Below are positions 57,125 to 64,000 of a stretch of 64,000 nucleotides of DNA, one piece after another (within the stretch, counting starts at the first letter, position 1; the number at the start of each line of letters is the position of its first letter). This DNA comes from Streptomyces coffeae (GTDB lineage: Bacteria > Actinomycetota > Actinomycetes > Streptomycetales > Streptomycetaceae), in assembly GCF_016741875.1 (NCBI RefSeq), contig NZ_JAERRF010000005.1:124001-188000 (forward strand). The letters are read 5' to 3'. The notes beneath the pieces were generated by a model. The model saw only the letters and a program-made list of their open reading frames with translations. It was not told the DNA's origin and ran no database searches. The translations under genes were made by a program, and so were the position numbers.

Positions 57125-57922
57125 ATGGCCGCCACCACCAGCCCGTCCGGAAGCACGTCCGCTGCTTCGTCCGCGGGTTCGTCCGCGGGTTTGTCCGCGG
57201 GTTTGTCCGCTCGGTCCGTTCGCGAGAAGCTGGCCGACGCCCGGCTGTACCTGTGTACCGACGCCCGTAAGCGCCAGGGCGATCTGCCGGAGTTCCTGGA
57301 CGCCGTGCTGACCTCCGGGGTGGACATCGTTCAGCTCCGCGACAAGGGCATGGAGGCGGCCGAGGAGCTGGACCACCTGGCCGTCTTCATCGAGGCGTGC
57401 CGCCGCCACGGCAAGCTGCTGGCGGTCAACGACCGCGCGGACGTCGCCCATGCCATCGGCTCCGACGTCCTCCATCTGGGCCAGGGCGACCTTCCCGTCC
57501 CGGCGGCCCGCGCGATCCTCGGCCAGGACGTGCTGATCGGGCGTTCCACCCATGCGGAGGCGGAGGTGGACGCGGCGGTCGCCCAGCCCGGCGTCGACTA
57601 CTTCTGCACCGGCCCCTGCTGGCCCACCCCCACCAAGCCCGGCCGCCCCGCCCCCGGGCTGTCCCTGGTGCGGTACACGGCCGCACTGCGCCCCTCCCGT
57701 CCCTGGTTCGCCATCGGCGGTATCGACGCGTCCAACCTGGACGAGGTGCTGGAGGCGGGAGCGCGCCGGATTGTGGTGGTCCGGGCGATCACGGCTGCCG
57801 ACGACCCGGCGGAGGCGGCGGCGAGCCTGGCCAAGCGGGTCCGGTCGGCCCAGGGTCCGTCGAACCACCGGCAATCGGCCGGAGGTATCCGCACTGCGGG
57901 ACACGACACCGACAAAAGGTAA
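57125..57922 (+). CDS. thiE: thiamine-phosphate synthase
   Basis: 265 aa. The N-terminal 30 residues are a Ser/Ala/Gly repeat of little conservation; the TIM-barrel enzyme follows: [36 protein letters not shown] with diphosphate-binding residues, [20 protein letters not shown] and [14 protein letters not shown]. It joins thiazole and pyrimidine phosphates to thiamine phosphate. Not under the TPP element seen at thiO, and separated from it by two unrelated genes. metF is downstream. Confidence 0.93.
   Translation: MAATTSPSGSTSAASSAGSSAGLSAGLSARSVREKLADARLYLCTDARKRQGDLPEFLDAVLTSGVDIVQLRDKGMEAAEELDHLAVFIEACRRHGKLLAVNDRADVAHAIGSDVLHLGQGDLPVPAARAILGQDVLIGRSTHAEAEVDAAVAQPGVDYFCTGPCWPTPTKPGRPAPGLSLVRYTAALRPSRPWFAIGGIDASNLDEVLEAGARRIVVVRAITAADDPAEAAASLAKRVRSAQGPSNHRQSAGGIRTAGHDTDKR
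57166..57213 (+). repeat. four 12-bp tandem repeats inside thiE
   Basis: Unit T-T-C/T-G-T-C-C-G-C-G-G-G, four consecutive copies (57166, 57178, 57190, 57202), the last changed at its end. They encode the Ser-Ser-Ala-Gly / Leu-Ser-Ala-Gly run before the enzyme core. Confidence 0.85.
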
Positions 57923-57974
57923 ATTTCGGCCGCCCGGGTGGGCGCGGCCCACCCCGCTGGCTAACCTTCCCAAT

Positions 57975-58895
57975 ATGGCCCTAGGCACCGCTTCCACCAG
58001 GACCGATCGCGCGCGAACCGTGCGTGATCTGCTCGCATCGGGCGAGCAGTCGTACTCCTTCGAGTTCTTCGCCCCCAAAACGGAGAAGGGCGAGCACACG
58101 CTGTGGAACGCCATCCGCCGGCTGGAGGCCGTCTCGCCGACCTTCGTCTCCGTGACGTACGGCGCCGGCGGCTCATCCCGTGAGGGCACGGTGCGAGCCA
58201 CCGAGCGCATCGCGACGGACACCACCCTGACCCCCGTCGCCCATCTGACCGCGGTCAACCACTCCCGGGCCGAGCTGCGCAACATCATCGGCCAGTACGC
58301 CGGCGCCGGGATCCGGAACATGCTCGCGCTGCGCGGTGACCCGCCGGGCGATCCGATGGGGGAGTGGATCCGGCACCCCAAGGGACTCGACTACGCCATC
58401 GAGCTGGTCCGGCTGATCAAGGAGTCGGGCGACTTCTGCGTGGGCGTCGCCGCCTTCCCCGAGATGCATCCCCGTTCCGCGGACTGGGACACCGACATCC
58501 GGCACTTCGTGGACAAGTGCCGCGCGGGCGCCGATTTCGCCATCACGCAGATGTTCTTCTACCCGGACGACTATCTGCGGTTGCGCGACCGGGTGGCGGC
58601 AGCGGGCTGTACGACGCCGATCATCCCTGAAATCATGCCCGTCACGAACGTGCGGCAGATCGAGCGGTTCGCCAAGCTCAGCAATGCCGCGTTCCCGCCC
58701 GAGCTCGCGGAGAGGATCCTGGCGGTGAAGGATGACGCGGCCGCTGTACGCTCGATCGGGATCGACTACGCCACCGAGCTGTGCGCGCGGTTGATGGCCG
58801 AGGAGATCCCCGGGCTGCACTTCATTACGCTGAACCACTCCACGGCCACGCTGGAAATCTACGAGAATCTCGGACTGCATCAGCGGTCCTCGTAA
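57975..58895 (+). CDS. metF: methylenetetrahydrofolate reductase
   Basis: 306 aa from ATG 57975. TIM-barrel flavoprotein: [13 protein letters not shown], the catalytic region [37 protein letters not shown] and [10 protein letters not shown]. It makes 5-methyl-THF for methionine synthesis, with ferredoxin-type or NADH electron supply. No Shine-Dalgarno is visible; TAACCT at 57962-57967 sits seven bases before ATG, so a leaderless mRNA is likely. Counterpart of Rv2172c. Confidence 0.92.
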   Translation: MALGTASTRTDRARTVRDLLASGEQSYSFEFFAPKTEKGEHTLWNAIRRLEAVSPTFVSVTYGAGGSSREGTVRATERIATDTTLTPVAHLTAVNHSRAELRNIIGQYAGAGIRNMLALRGDPPGDPMGEWIRHPKGLDYAIELVRLIKESGDFCVGVAAFPEMHPRSADWDTDIRHFVDKCRAGADFAITQMFFYPDDYLRLRDRVAAAGCTTPIIPEIMPVTNVRQIERFAKLSNAAFPPELAERILAVKDDAAAVRSIGIDYATELCARLMAEEIPGLHFITLNHSTATLEIYENLGLHQRSS

Positions 58896-58932
58896 CGGCA
58901 GCCGACAGGCGGCCGCACTGAGAGGGGCGGGC

Positions 58933-59925
58933 ATGGGCTGGACGGTCCTCTACATCGCTTTCGGCGTCGTCGCGCTGTGGCTGCTGGGTGAGGTCCTGCT
59001 GCAATACAAGGCGCGCCTGCGCTGGCGGCTGCTGGCGTTCGTCGGCTTCCTCGGCGTGGTGGCCGGGGTGCTCGTCCCGTCCGTGCTGGTGATCGCGATC
59101 GGCGCGGTCGCCTTCGCGGTCGGCCAGACGTATGTGACGCTCTCCTTCCGGCGCGGCTTCGCCGCCGGATGGGCGCTGCCCGGCGGACTGCCGGGGCTCG
59201 GACGAGGCCGGGACGAGGAGCGCGCCGCGCCACCCGAGCCGGAGCCGATCCTTCAGGTCTCGGATCTGGAGGACGTCCCGACCGCCCCGGCCGAACCGCC
59301 CACCTACCAGCCCCAGCCGATGCCCGACGACACCGGTGAGTACGGCGTCTACGACGACAACTCGCCCTTCGTGCCCTCCCAGCCCGCCGGGGCGGCGGCA
59401 TACGGCGGGGGCGCGGACGACGGCTACAGCGCGTACGAGACCTATGGCGGCTACGGCTCGCAGGACAGCAGCCAGGGCCACGGCCACGCCTACGGCCAGG
59501 ACGCGTACGCCGACGCGGGCCAGGCGGGCCAGCAGGCCGGATACGGCTACGGCTACGGCAACGAGGCGTACGCGGGGTACGGCGATCCGTACGGCAGTGC
59601 CCAGCCGCAGCCCCAGGCCGATCCGTACGCGCAGGCGCAGCAGCCCTACGGCCAGCAGCAGTACGCCGATCCGTACGCCGCCTACGGGCAGGACCCGTAC
59701 GCCGCCGATCCGTTCGGTGGCGGGGGACACGGCGGCGACCACTATGCGGCGGGCGCCTCGTACCCCGGGCAGGCGCAGTACCCCGAGGGTGGCGACGCGA
59801 TGCAGCCGGGCGGTACGTGGGTGCCCCAGCAGCGCGACGGCGAGGCCGAGCCCCCGGCCGAGCAGCCGTACCCGTACCAGCAGCAGGGCTTCCAGCAGGG
59901 TTACGACGAGCAGTACCGCTACTGA
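58933..59925 (+). CDS. two-TM membrane protein with Tyr/Gln/Gly-rich tail
   Basis: 330 aa. Two membrane helices (about 3-23 and 33-66, the second long or doubled), then a low-complexity cytoplasmic region (about 105-330) with many Tyr-Gly, Tyr-Ala and Gln-Pro-Tyr repeats and a basic/aromatic end. Such prion-like tails favour multivalent weak contacts. GAGAGGGG precedes ATG. Conserved in Streptomyces at this position (SCO2102); function unknown. Confidence 0.82.
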   Translation: MGWTVLYIAFGVVALWLLGEVLLQYKARLRWRLLAFVGFLGVVAGVLVPSVLVIAIGAVAFAVGQTYVTLSFRRGFAAGWALPGGLPGLGRGRDEERAAPPEPEPILQVSDLEDVPTAPAEPPTYQPQPMPDDTGEYGVYDDNSPFVPSQPAGAAAYGGGADDGYSAYETYGGYGSQDSSQGHGHAYGQDAYADAGQAGQQAGYGYGYGNEAYAGYGDPYGSAQPQPQADPYAQAQQPYGQQQYADPYAAYGQDPYAADPFGGGGHGGDHYAAGASYPGQAQYPEGGDAMQPGGTWVPQQRDGEAEPPAEQPYPYQQQGFQQGYDEQYRY

Positions 59926-59950
59926 GGTCCGGGGCGGGTCGCCCCGGACC
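59926..59950 (+). terminator. hairpin after the Tyr-rich membrane protein
   Basis: Perfect 11-bp stem GGTCCGGGGCG / CGCCCCGGACC, loop GGT, starting right after the stop codon. It precedes 200 bases that hold no gene before the convergent phytoene-desaturase-like gene. Confidence 0.8.
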
Positions 59951-60154
59951 GGCGTCTGCCTCCTGCGCCGCCGGACCCTTTGCTGAGGCAGGGTGCCCGC
60001 TCCGGGGCCGGCTGAGCGACTGACGCCGTCGGGCGGGGCCATGCCGTCCGCCGACCGCAACGGGTGCCGCTGGTGTGGTCGGCGGGCGCGCCGCCCTACG
60101 TCCGCCGCGCCCGGGCCGGCCAGGCGTACCCGGTGCGCGGGGCCGTGCGCCGCA

Positions 60155-61687
60155 CTACTGCGAGCCGCGGAAGTCCTCGCCCTCGACGATCAGGCCGGCG
60201 ACCAGCGCGCCCGACATCCCGGCGTGGGCCAGACCGCCGCCCGGGTGGGCCCAGCCGCCCGCCAGGTACAGGCCGGGCAGCCGGGTGAGGTTGGCCGGGT
60301 GGAGCAGGCGGCCCCCGGCGCCCGCGAGGGCCGGGGCGGGGACCGCGCCGCCGCGGGCGCCGGTGGCCGCGGCGGTGTCGACAGGTGTACGGATCTCGCG
60401 CCACAGCACCCGGTCCGCCAGATCCGGGATCACCAGCTTGGCCGCTTCCATCAGCCCGTCCGCGTCGTCCTCGACGCCCTCGGGGTGGGCCCAGTCCACC
60501 GGGCCGTGCGGGGCGACCACCGCCGTGAGCGTGACGGCCTCGTGGTCCGCGTCCGGGCACACCGTGGGGTCGTCCGGCCGGAGCACGGTCACGGTGGGGC
60601 GCCGACAGGGCCGACGTGTGCCGCGTCCGTCGCCGAAGACACCGGCCAACTCCGCGTCCCGGTCCGGGGCGTGGACCACGGACCGGTGCGCGGTGCCCTC
60701 GGGGCGGGCTCCGCGCAGCCCCAGATGGACGGTGAGACGCCCCGGGACGCCGCTCCCGGGGCCCAGCTCGGGGGCGACATCGCCGTCGTCCCAGGGGCGC
60801 CGCCCGCCGAGCAGCGGGGGCAGCAACGCGGGGTCGACGGCCGCGACCACCGCGTCCGCCTCGACGGCGGTGCCGTCGGCCAGCTCCAGGCCCGCCGCGC
60901 GGCCGTCCTTCTCGGTGATGCCGGTGACCGCGGCGTCGAACCGGAACTCGACGCGCCGCTGACAGCAGCGCTCGTACAGCGCGTCGGCCAGCGCGCGCAT
61001 CCCGCCGCGCACGTACCAGGTGCCGAAGGTCTGCTCCATATAGGCCAGCACGGTGGCCGCGGCGGGGGCGGAGCGCGGGTCGAGGCCATGAGCCAGGGCG
61101 TGGCTCTCCAGCAGGGCCACCGCCCGCGGGTCGTCGAGCTCGCGCCGCGCCACCTCGGCGAGCGTGGCCGGGCGACGGCCGCCGAACCAGCGCCGCATCG
61201 CGGCGGCCGGATAGGGATCGCGGCCCAGCACCTGCCAGTCGGAGCGCAGCGGCTCCTCGAGCAGCGGTCTGCGGGTGGCGTCCCACACCTCACGGGCGCG
61301 GTTGACCAGATCGCTCCAGCGCTCGCCCGCACCCGCGCCGAAGGCCCCGTCCAGGGCTTGGCTCACCCCGCCGTGCGAGGCGTTGGGCAGCAGCACCTCG
61401 GTGCCGTCGGGGAAGAGATGGCGGGCGGCGGGATCGACCTGGATGAGCTCGACGCTCCGCTCCAGCGTCTCCTTGCCGGTCTTCACGAACAGATCCCGGT
61501 AGACCGCGGGCAGCTGGAGCAGCCCCGGGCCGGTGTCGAAGGAGAAGCCGTCCCGCTCGAAGCGCCCGACCCCGCCGCCGTGGGTCGCGCCGCGCTCGTA
61601 CACCACCACCCGGTGGCCCGCGACGGCCAGCCGGGCCGCCGTCGCCATGGCGCCCATCCCCGCGCCGATCACCGCAATCCGTGCCAT
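60155..61687 (-). CDS. phytoene desaturase-like FAD-dependent oxidoreductase
   Basis: 510 aa from ATG 61687. N-terminal FAD motif VIGAGMGAMATAARLA, then YERGATHGGGVGRF, and the carotenoid-desaturase C-terminal signature LYLAGGWAHPGGGLAHAGMSG. Related to CrtI/CrtN; substrate may be an isoprenoid or another lipid. No other carotenoid gene is in the window, so it is a solitary enzyme. It is followed upstream by 400 bases of unassigned sequence. Confidence 0.87.
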   Translation of the reverse strand: MARIAVIGAGMGAMATAARLAVAGHRVVVYERGATHGGGVGRFERDGFSFDTGPGLLQLPAVYRDLFVKTGKETLERSVELIQVDPAARHLFPDGTEVLLPNASHGGVSQALDGAFGAGAGERWSDLVNRAREVWDATRRPLLEEPLRSDWQVLGRDPYPAAAMRRWFGGRRPATLAEVARRELDDPRAVALLESHALAHGLDPRSAPAAATVLAYMEQTFGTWYVRGGMRALADALYERCCQRRVEFRFDAAVTGITEKDGRAAGLELADGTAVEADAVVAAVDPALLPPLLGGRRPWDDGDVAPELGPGSGVPGRLTVHLGLRGARPEGTAHRSVVHAPDRDAELAGVFGDGRGTRRPCRRPTVTVLRPDDPTVCPDADHEAVTLTAVVAPHGPVDWAHPEGVEDDADGLMEAAKLVIPDLADRVLWREIRTPVDTAAATGARGGAVPAPALAGAGGRLLHPANLTRLPGLYLAGGWAHPGGGLAHAGMSGALVAGLIVEGEDFRGSQ

Positions 61688-62105
61688 GACCGCGACTCTA
61701 TCCGCCGCCACCGACAGTCACGGAGCGCGGCCGGGGCAGGGGCGTGGGGAGGAGCGCGGGGCGTCTGAGTACGCGTACTCAGACGGGGAGATGAGTAGCC
61801 GCGCGGATGGGGCGGATCCCCTCCGGAGGGGAGAGTGGAGCACACGGAAGGGCCGCTCGCCGGACCGCCGACACGGGGCGGCGGAACGGCGGGATGGCCC
61901 GGACATACCGGGGGCGTACGGGGGAGCCGCCGCTGCCGCGGTGGCTTCTACGGGGGAGTTACGGGGGGAGGCGCTGTTCCGGCGCGGGATCGATGGGGGT
62001 CGAAACCGCGCCGGGACAGCGCCTTCTGCTGTGCCCGCCACTGCTGTGTCCGCGTGTCCCCCGGAGCTGTCCGGTCCGTACCGCCGCCCGCCGGGGACCG
62101 GGCCG
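61688..62105. other. gene-free interval around the palindrome
   Basis: 418 bases. Apart from the palindrome at 61762-61785, open frames here are GC-rich chance frames that run into the neighbouring genes in antisense. No ribosome binding site or family similarity was found. Confidence 0.6.
61762..61785. repeat. 24-bp perfect palindrome
   Basis: Palindrome CGTCTGAGTACG-CGTACTCAGACG centred at 61773/61774, every base paired. It lies 77 bp upstream of the start of the phytoene-desaturase-like gene and 320 bp from the end of the tetR gene. Its symmetry suggests an operator for a dimeric regulator or a hairpin in RNA. Confidence 0.7.
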
Positions 62106-62744
62106 TCAGCCGGAGGCGGGGGTGCCCTTGGCCACGGCCCCGCCGCCCACCCGCCCCTGGAGCAGCAGCGAGAGCGCCGCGTGCACATCGTCCAACGACC
62201 GCTCGGGCTGGTACGACTGCCAGTCGAGCGCGGCCACCAGGACCATCCCGAACAGCGCCGAGGCGGTCAGCGGGATGTCGATGTCCTCGCTCAGCTCGCC
62301 CGCGGTCACACCGTCCCGCAACTCGGCCTCGATCACCGCTATGGCGCGCTGCCGGACCATCATCAGGGTGGACTGCCAGGCGCGGTTGGTGCGCCACAGC
62401 TCGGCCACGTACAGCTGGGTGAGCGCCGGATAGCGGGAGATGAAGCCGAGCCCGGCGCGGACCATCGCGTCCAGCCCGTCCACATGGCTGCCGCCGCGTT
62501 CGGCGTTCTCGTCGGAGGCGTGCTGGAGCGATGCGGAGAGCAGCTCGACACCGTGCCGCAGCAACTCTTCGAAGAGGACGGTCTTGCTCGCGAAGTTGTA
62601 GTAGACCGTGCCCTTGGCCACCCCGGCCCGCTCGGCGATCTCGTCCACGGTGGTGGAGGAGAAGCCCTGTTCCGCGATGAGGGTGACCGCTGCCTCGAAG
62701 AGTTTCTGACGGGTGGCCTGGCGGCGTGTGTTGCTGCTGTCCAT
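62106..62744 (-). CDS. TetR family transcriptional regulator
   Basis: 212 aa from ATG 62744. HTH (about 10-55): RQKLFEAAVTLIAEQGFSSTTVDEIAERAGVAKGTVYYNF, the consensus TetR head. The C-terminal helical ligand-binding domain is unassigned. It is oriented as the YhgE/Pip gene at 62867-64000, which ends 120 bp upstream of it, so the two may be one operon in which the regulator controls the membrane protein. The frame continues upstream without similarity. Confidence 0.9.
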   Translation of the reverse strand: MDSSNTRRQATRQKLFEAAVTLIAEQGFSSTTVDEIAERAGVAKGTVYYNFASKTVLFEELLRHGVELLSASLQHASDENAERGGSHVDGLDAMVRAGLGFISRYPALTQLYVAELWRTNRAWQSTLMMVRQRAIAVIEAELRDGVTAGELSEDIDIPLTASALFGMVLVAALDWQSYQPERSLDDVHAALSLLLQGRVGGGAVAKGTPASG

Positions 62745-62866
62745 GGCGCCGATTGTGCCCGTTGTCGACGTGGTCCCGCTCACAGGCCGGGTGTCCGGAA
62801 CTCCGCTGACGGGCCCAGGGCTCACCCGCCCGGGACTCACCGGCCCGGAGCTCACCGGCCCCGTGC

Positions 62867-64000
62867 TCACAGGCTCAGCTCCGGATGCAGCCGGTCGACC
62901 GACCACACCTGCTTGCGCCGGGCCGACCACGCGGTGAGGGCGAGGGCGGCCGTGGTGTAGCCGATCAGCACCGCGCAGGCCGTCCAGACCGGGCCGAGCC
63001 CGCCGCCGGTGATCAGCCTGCGCAGCCCGTCCACGACGTAGCTCATGGGCAGGAACGGGTGGATGGCGATGAAGAAGTGCGGGCTGGTCTGCACCGGGTA
63101 GGTACCGCCTGCTGAGGTCAACTGGAGCATCAGCAGGGCCAGGACGAGGATCCTCCCGGCCGGTCCGAAGCGGGCGTTGAGCCATTGCACGATCGCCGCG
63201 AAGCACGCCGTCACCAGCAGCAGGAAGCCGACGGTGCCCGCCGCGCGGGCCATCTGGAGGCCGACCGCCCAGTGCAGTACGGCCATCAGGGCCACCGTCT
63301 GGAGCATCCCGATCGCGGCGACCGGCAGCCAGCCCGCGAGCGCCACCCGCCAGGAGCCGGCGCCCGCGGCGAGCGCGCGCCTGTTGAGCGGCTGGATCAG
63401 CATGTAGGCCACCATCGCGCCCACCCAGAGGGAGAGCGGGATGAAGTACGGGGCGAAACCCGTGCCGTAGTTGGGTGCCTTGTGCATCGCCTGGTTGACG
63501 AGCTGGACCGGGTCCGACATCACCTCGGTACGCGCGTCACGGTCGTGCTTGGTGTAGTCGGGGATCTTCGCGGCGCCGTCGTGCAGTCCGCCGGAGAGCT
63601 TGCCGGAGCCGTCGACCAGTTTGAACATCCCGCCGTTGAGCGTGTTCGCGCCGGTGTGCAGTTTGCCGACACCGGTGTCGAGGCCGGACGCGCCGGTCTT
63701 GGCCGTGGTCAGGCCGGTGTGGAGCGTGTCGGCGCCCGTGGCGACCTTGTGCGCCCCGGAGTTGAGCGCGTTGATCTTCCGTACGGCGGAGTCCAGGTCC
63801 TTGCCGAGGTGCGGGGCGTTGTCGGCGAGCCAGGTCGCCTTGCTGTGCAGATCGTCCAGCCGGGTGCCGAGGGCGTCGAGCTGATCGGTGTTGTCCTGGA
63901 CCAGCTTGTCGACCTGCTCGGCCACATCGGCGGCGGTGTCGGCGGCGGCCGCCGACTTCTTCAGGGCCGGGCAGTCCGGATCGAGGGTCACCACACCCGT
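62867..64000 (-). CDS. YhgE/Pip-like ABC-2 type membrane protein, 5' end beyond window
   Basis: 378 residues are visible; the N-terminus lies outside the window. A helical exterior domain with repeated GxxxLxTG-like elements (GADTLHTGLTTAKTGASGLDTG) precedes six membrane segments (about 195-372). This is the YhgE/Pip plan; relatives include phage-infection protein and ESX-linked transporters, and many Streptomyces copies sit with a TetR regulator, as here. Substrate unknown. Confidence 0.88.
   Translation of the reverse strand, partial: TGVVTLDPDCPALKKSAAAADTAADVAEQVDKLVQDNTDQLDALGTRLDDLHSKATWLADNAPHLGKDLDSAVRKINALNSGAHKVATGADTLHTGLTTAKTGASGLDTGVGKLHTGANTLNGGMFKLVDGSGKLSGGLHDGAAKIPDYTKHDRDARTEVMSDPVQLVNQAMHKAPNYGTGFAPYFIPLSLWVGAMVAYMLIQPLNRRALAAGAGSWRVALAGWLPVAAIGMLQTVALMAVLHWAVGLQMARAAGTVGFLLLVTACFAAIVQWLNARFGPAGRILVLALLMLQLTSAGGTYPVQTSPHFFIAIHPFLPMSYVVDGLRRLITGGGLGPVWTACAVLIGYTTAALALTAWSARRKQVWSVDRLHPELSL

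Noticed and set aside
61533..62960. 475-residue rightward frame across the palindrome and tetR
   Set aside because: It is antisense to the conserved TetR helix-turn-helix and begins inside the oxidoreductase gene; composition is Arg/Pro/Gly chance type.

Overview
The window is about 72% GC, has GTG (and two probable TTG) starts, tightly overlapping operons, and reads throughout like the chromosome core of a Streptomyces. I recognise the gene order of the S. coelicolor region from about SCO2158 down to SCO2101 (from memory). Many neighbours also keep the order of the Mycobacterium tuberculosis Rv2202c-Rv2172c block: adoK, ctaC, qcrCAB/ctaE, trpD, NlpC/P60 proteins, pimB, fadD15, an SRPBCC protein, an ArsA-like ATPase, an acyltransferase, a class II DAHP synthase, a PASTA kinase, an Rv2175c-like protein and metF. 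No rRNA, tRNA, CRISPR array, insertion sequence or prophage was seen.

Layout. 1-4.0 kb: truncated membrane protein, a 70-aa orphan, adenosine kinase and a cysteine desulfurase-TusA fusion. 4.3-13.7 kb: the respiratory supercomplex genes ctaC-ctaD-ctaF and ctaE-qcrC-qcrA-qcrB, with an L,D-transpeptidase lipoprotein and a small receiver-like protein between them. 13.9-16.8 kb: trpD, then a SAM-IV riboswitch leading a class V aminotransferase. 17-23.7 kb: AsnC-like and rhomboid pair, zinc ribbon, YacP/NYN protein, two NlpC/P60 wall hydrolases (the first behind a reduced ydaO-like leader) and a secreted metallopeptidase-like lipoprotein. 23.9-37.9 kb: PimB, FadD15, metallophosphoesterase, SRPBCC, ArsA-like ATPase with an altered P-loop, glucokinase, esterase, acyltransferase, the MacRS two-component system and PfkA2. 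39.5-41.6 kb: fused anthranilate synthase controlled by a trpL attenuator. 45.4-49.9 kb: class II DAHP synthase, bacterioferritin and its ferredoxin behind an iron box, a molybdo-enzyme, a DUF4396 membrane protein behind a CsoR-like palindrome, and endonuclease IV. 49.9-59.9 kb: PASTA kinase, thiOSG behind a TPP riboswitch, an FAD reductase, the Rv2175c homologue, thiE, metF and a Tyr/Gln-rich membrane protein. 60-64 kb: phytoene-desaturase-like enzyme, TetR regulator and a truncated YhgE/Pip membrane protein.

Two stretches look accessory. One is a low-GC insert at 38.1-39.3 kb holding a divergent pair (a coiled-coil protein and a two-TM protein) between pfkA2 and the trp locus. The other is 42.2-45.3 kb: a divergent module of an RsbW-like ATPase opposite an operon of Scr1-type regulator, DUF397 protein and a duplicated HEAT-repeat protein. 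The latter is the best candidate for an undescribed system, because the HEAT protein is translationally linked to a widespread but poorly understood Streptomyces regulator pair.

Functionally the window combines aerobic respiration, aromatic amino acid entry steps (DAHP synthase, TrpE/G, TrpD), upper glycolysis (GlkA, PfkA2), thiamine and folate one-carbon metabolism, and envelope synthesis and remodelling. Four RNA control elements (SAM-IV, TPP, trp attenuator, ydaO-like leader) can be read directly.
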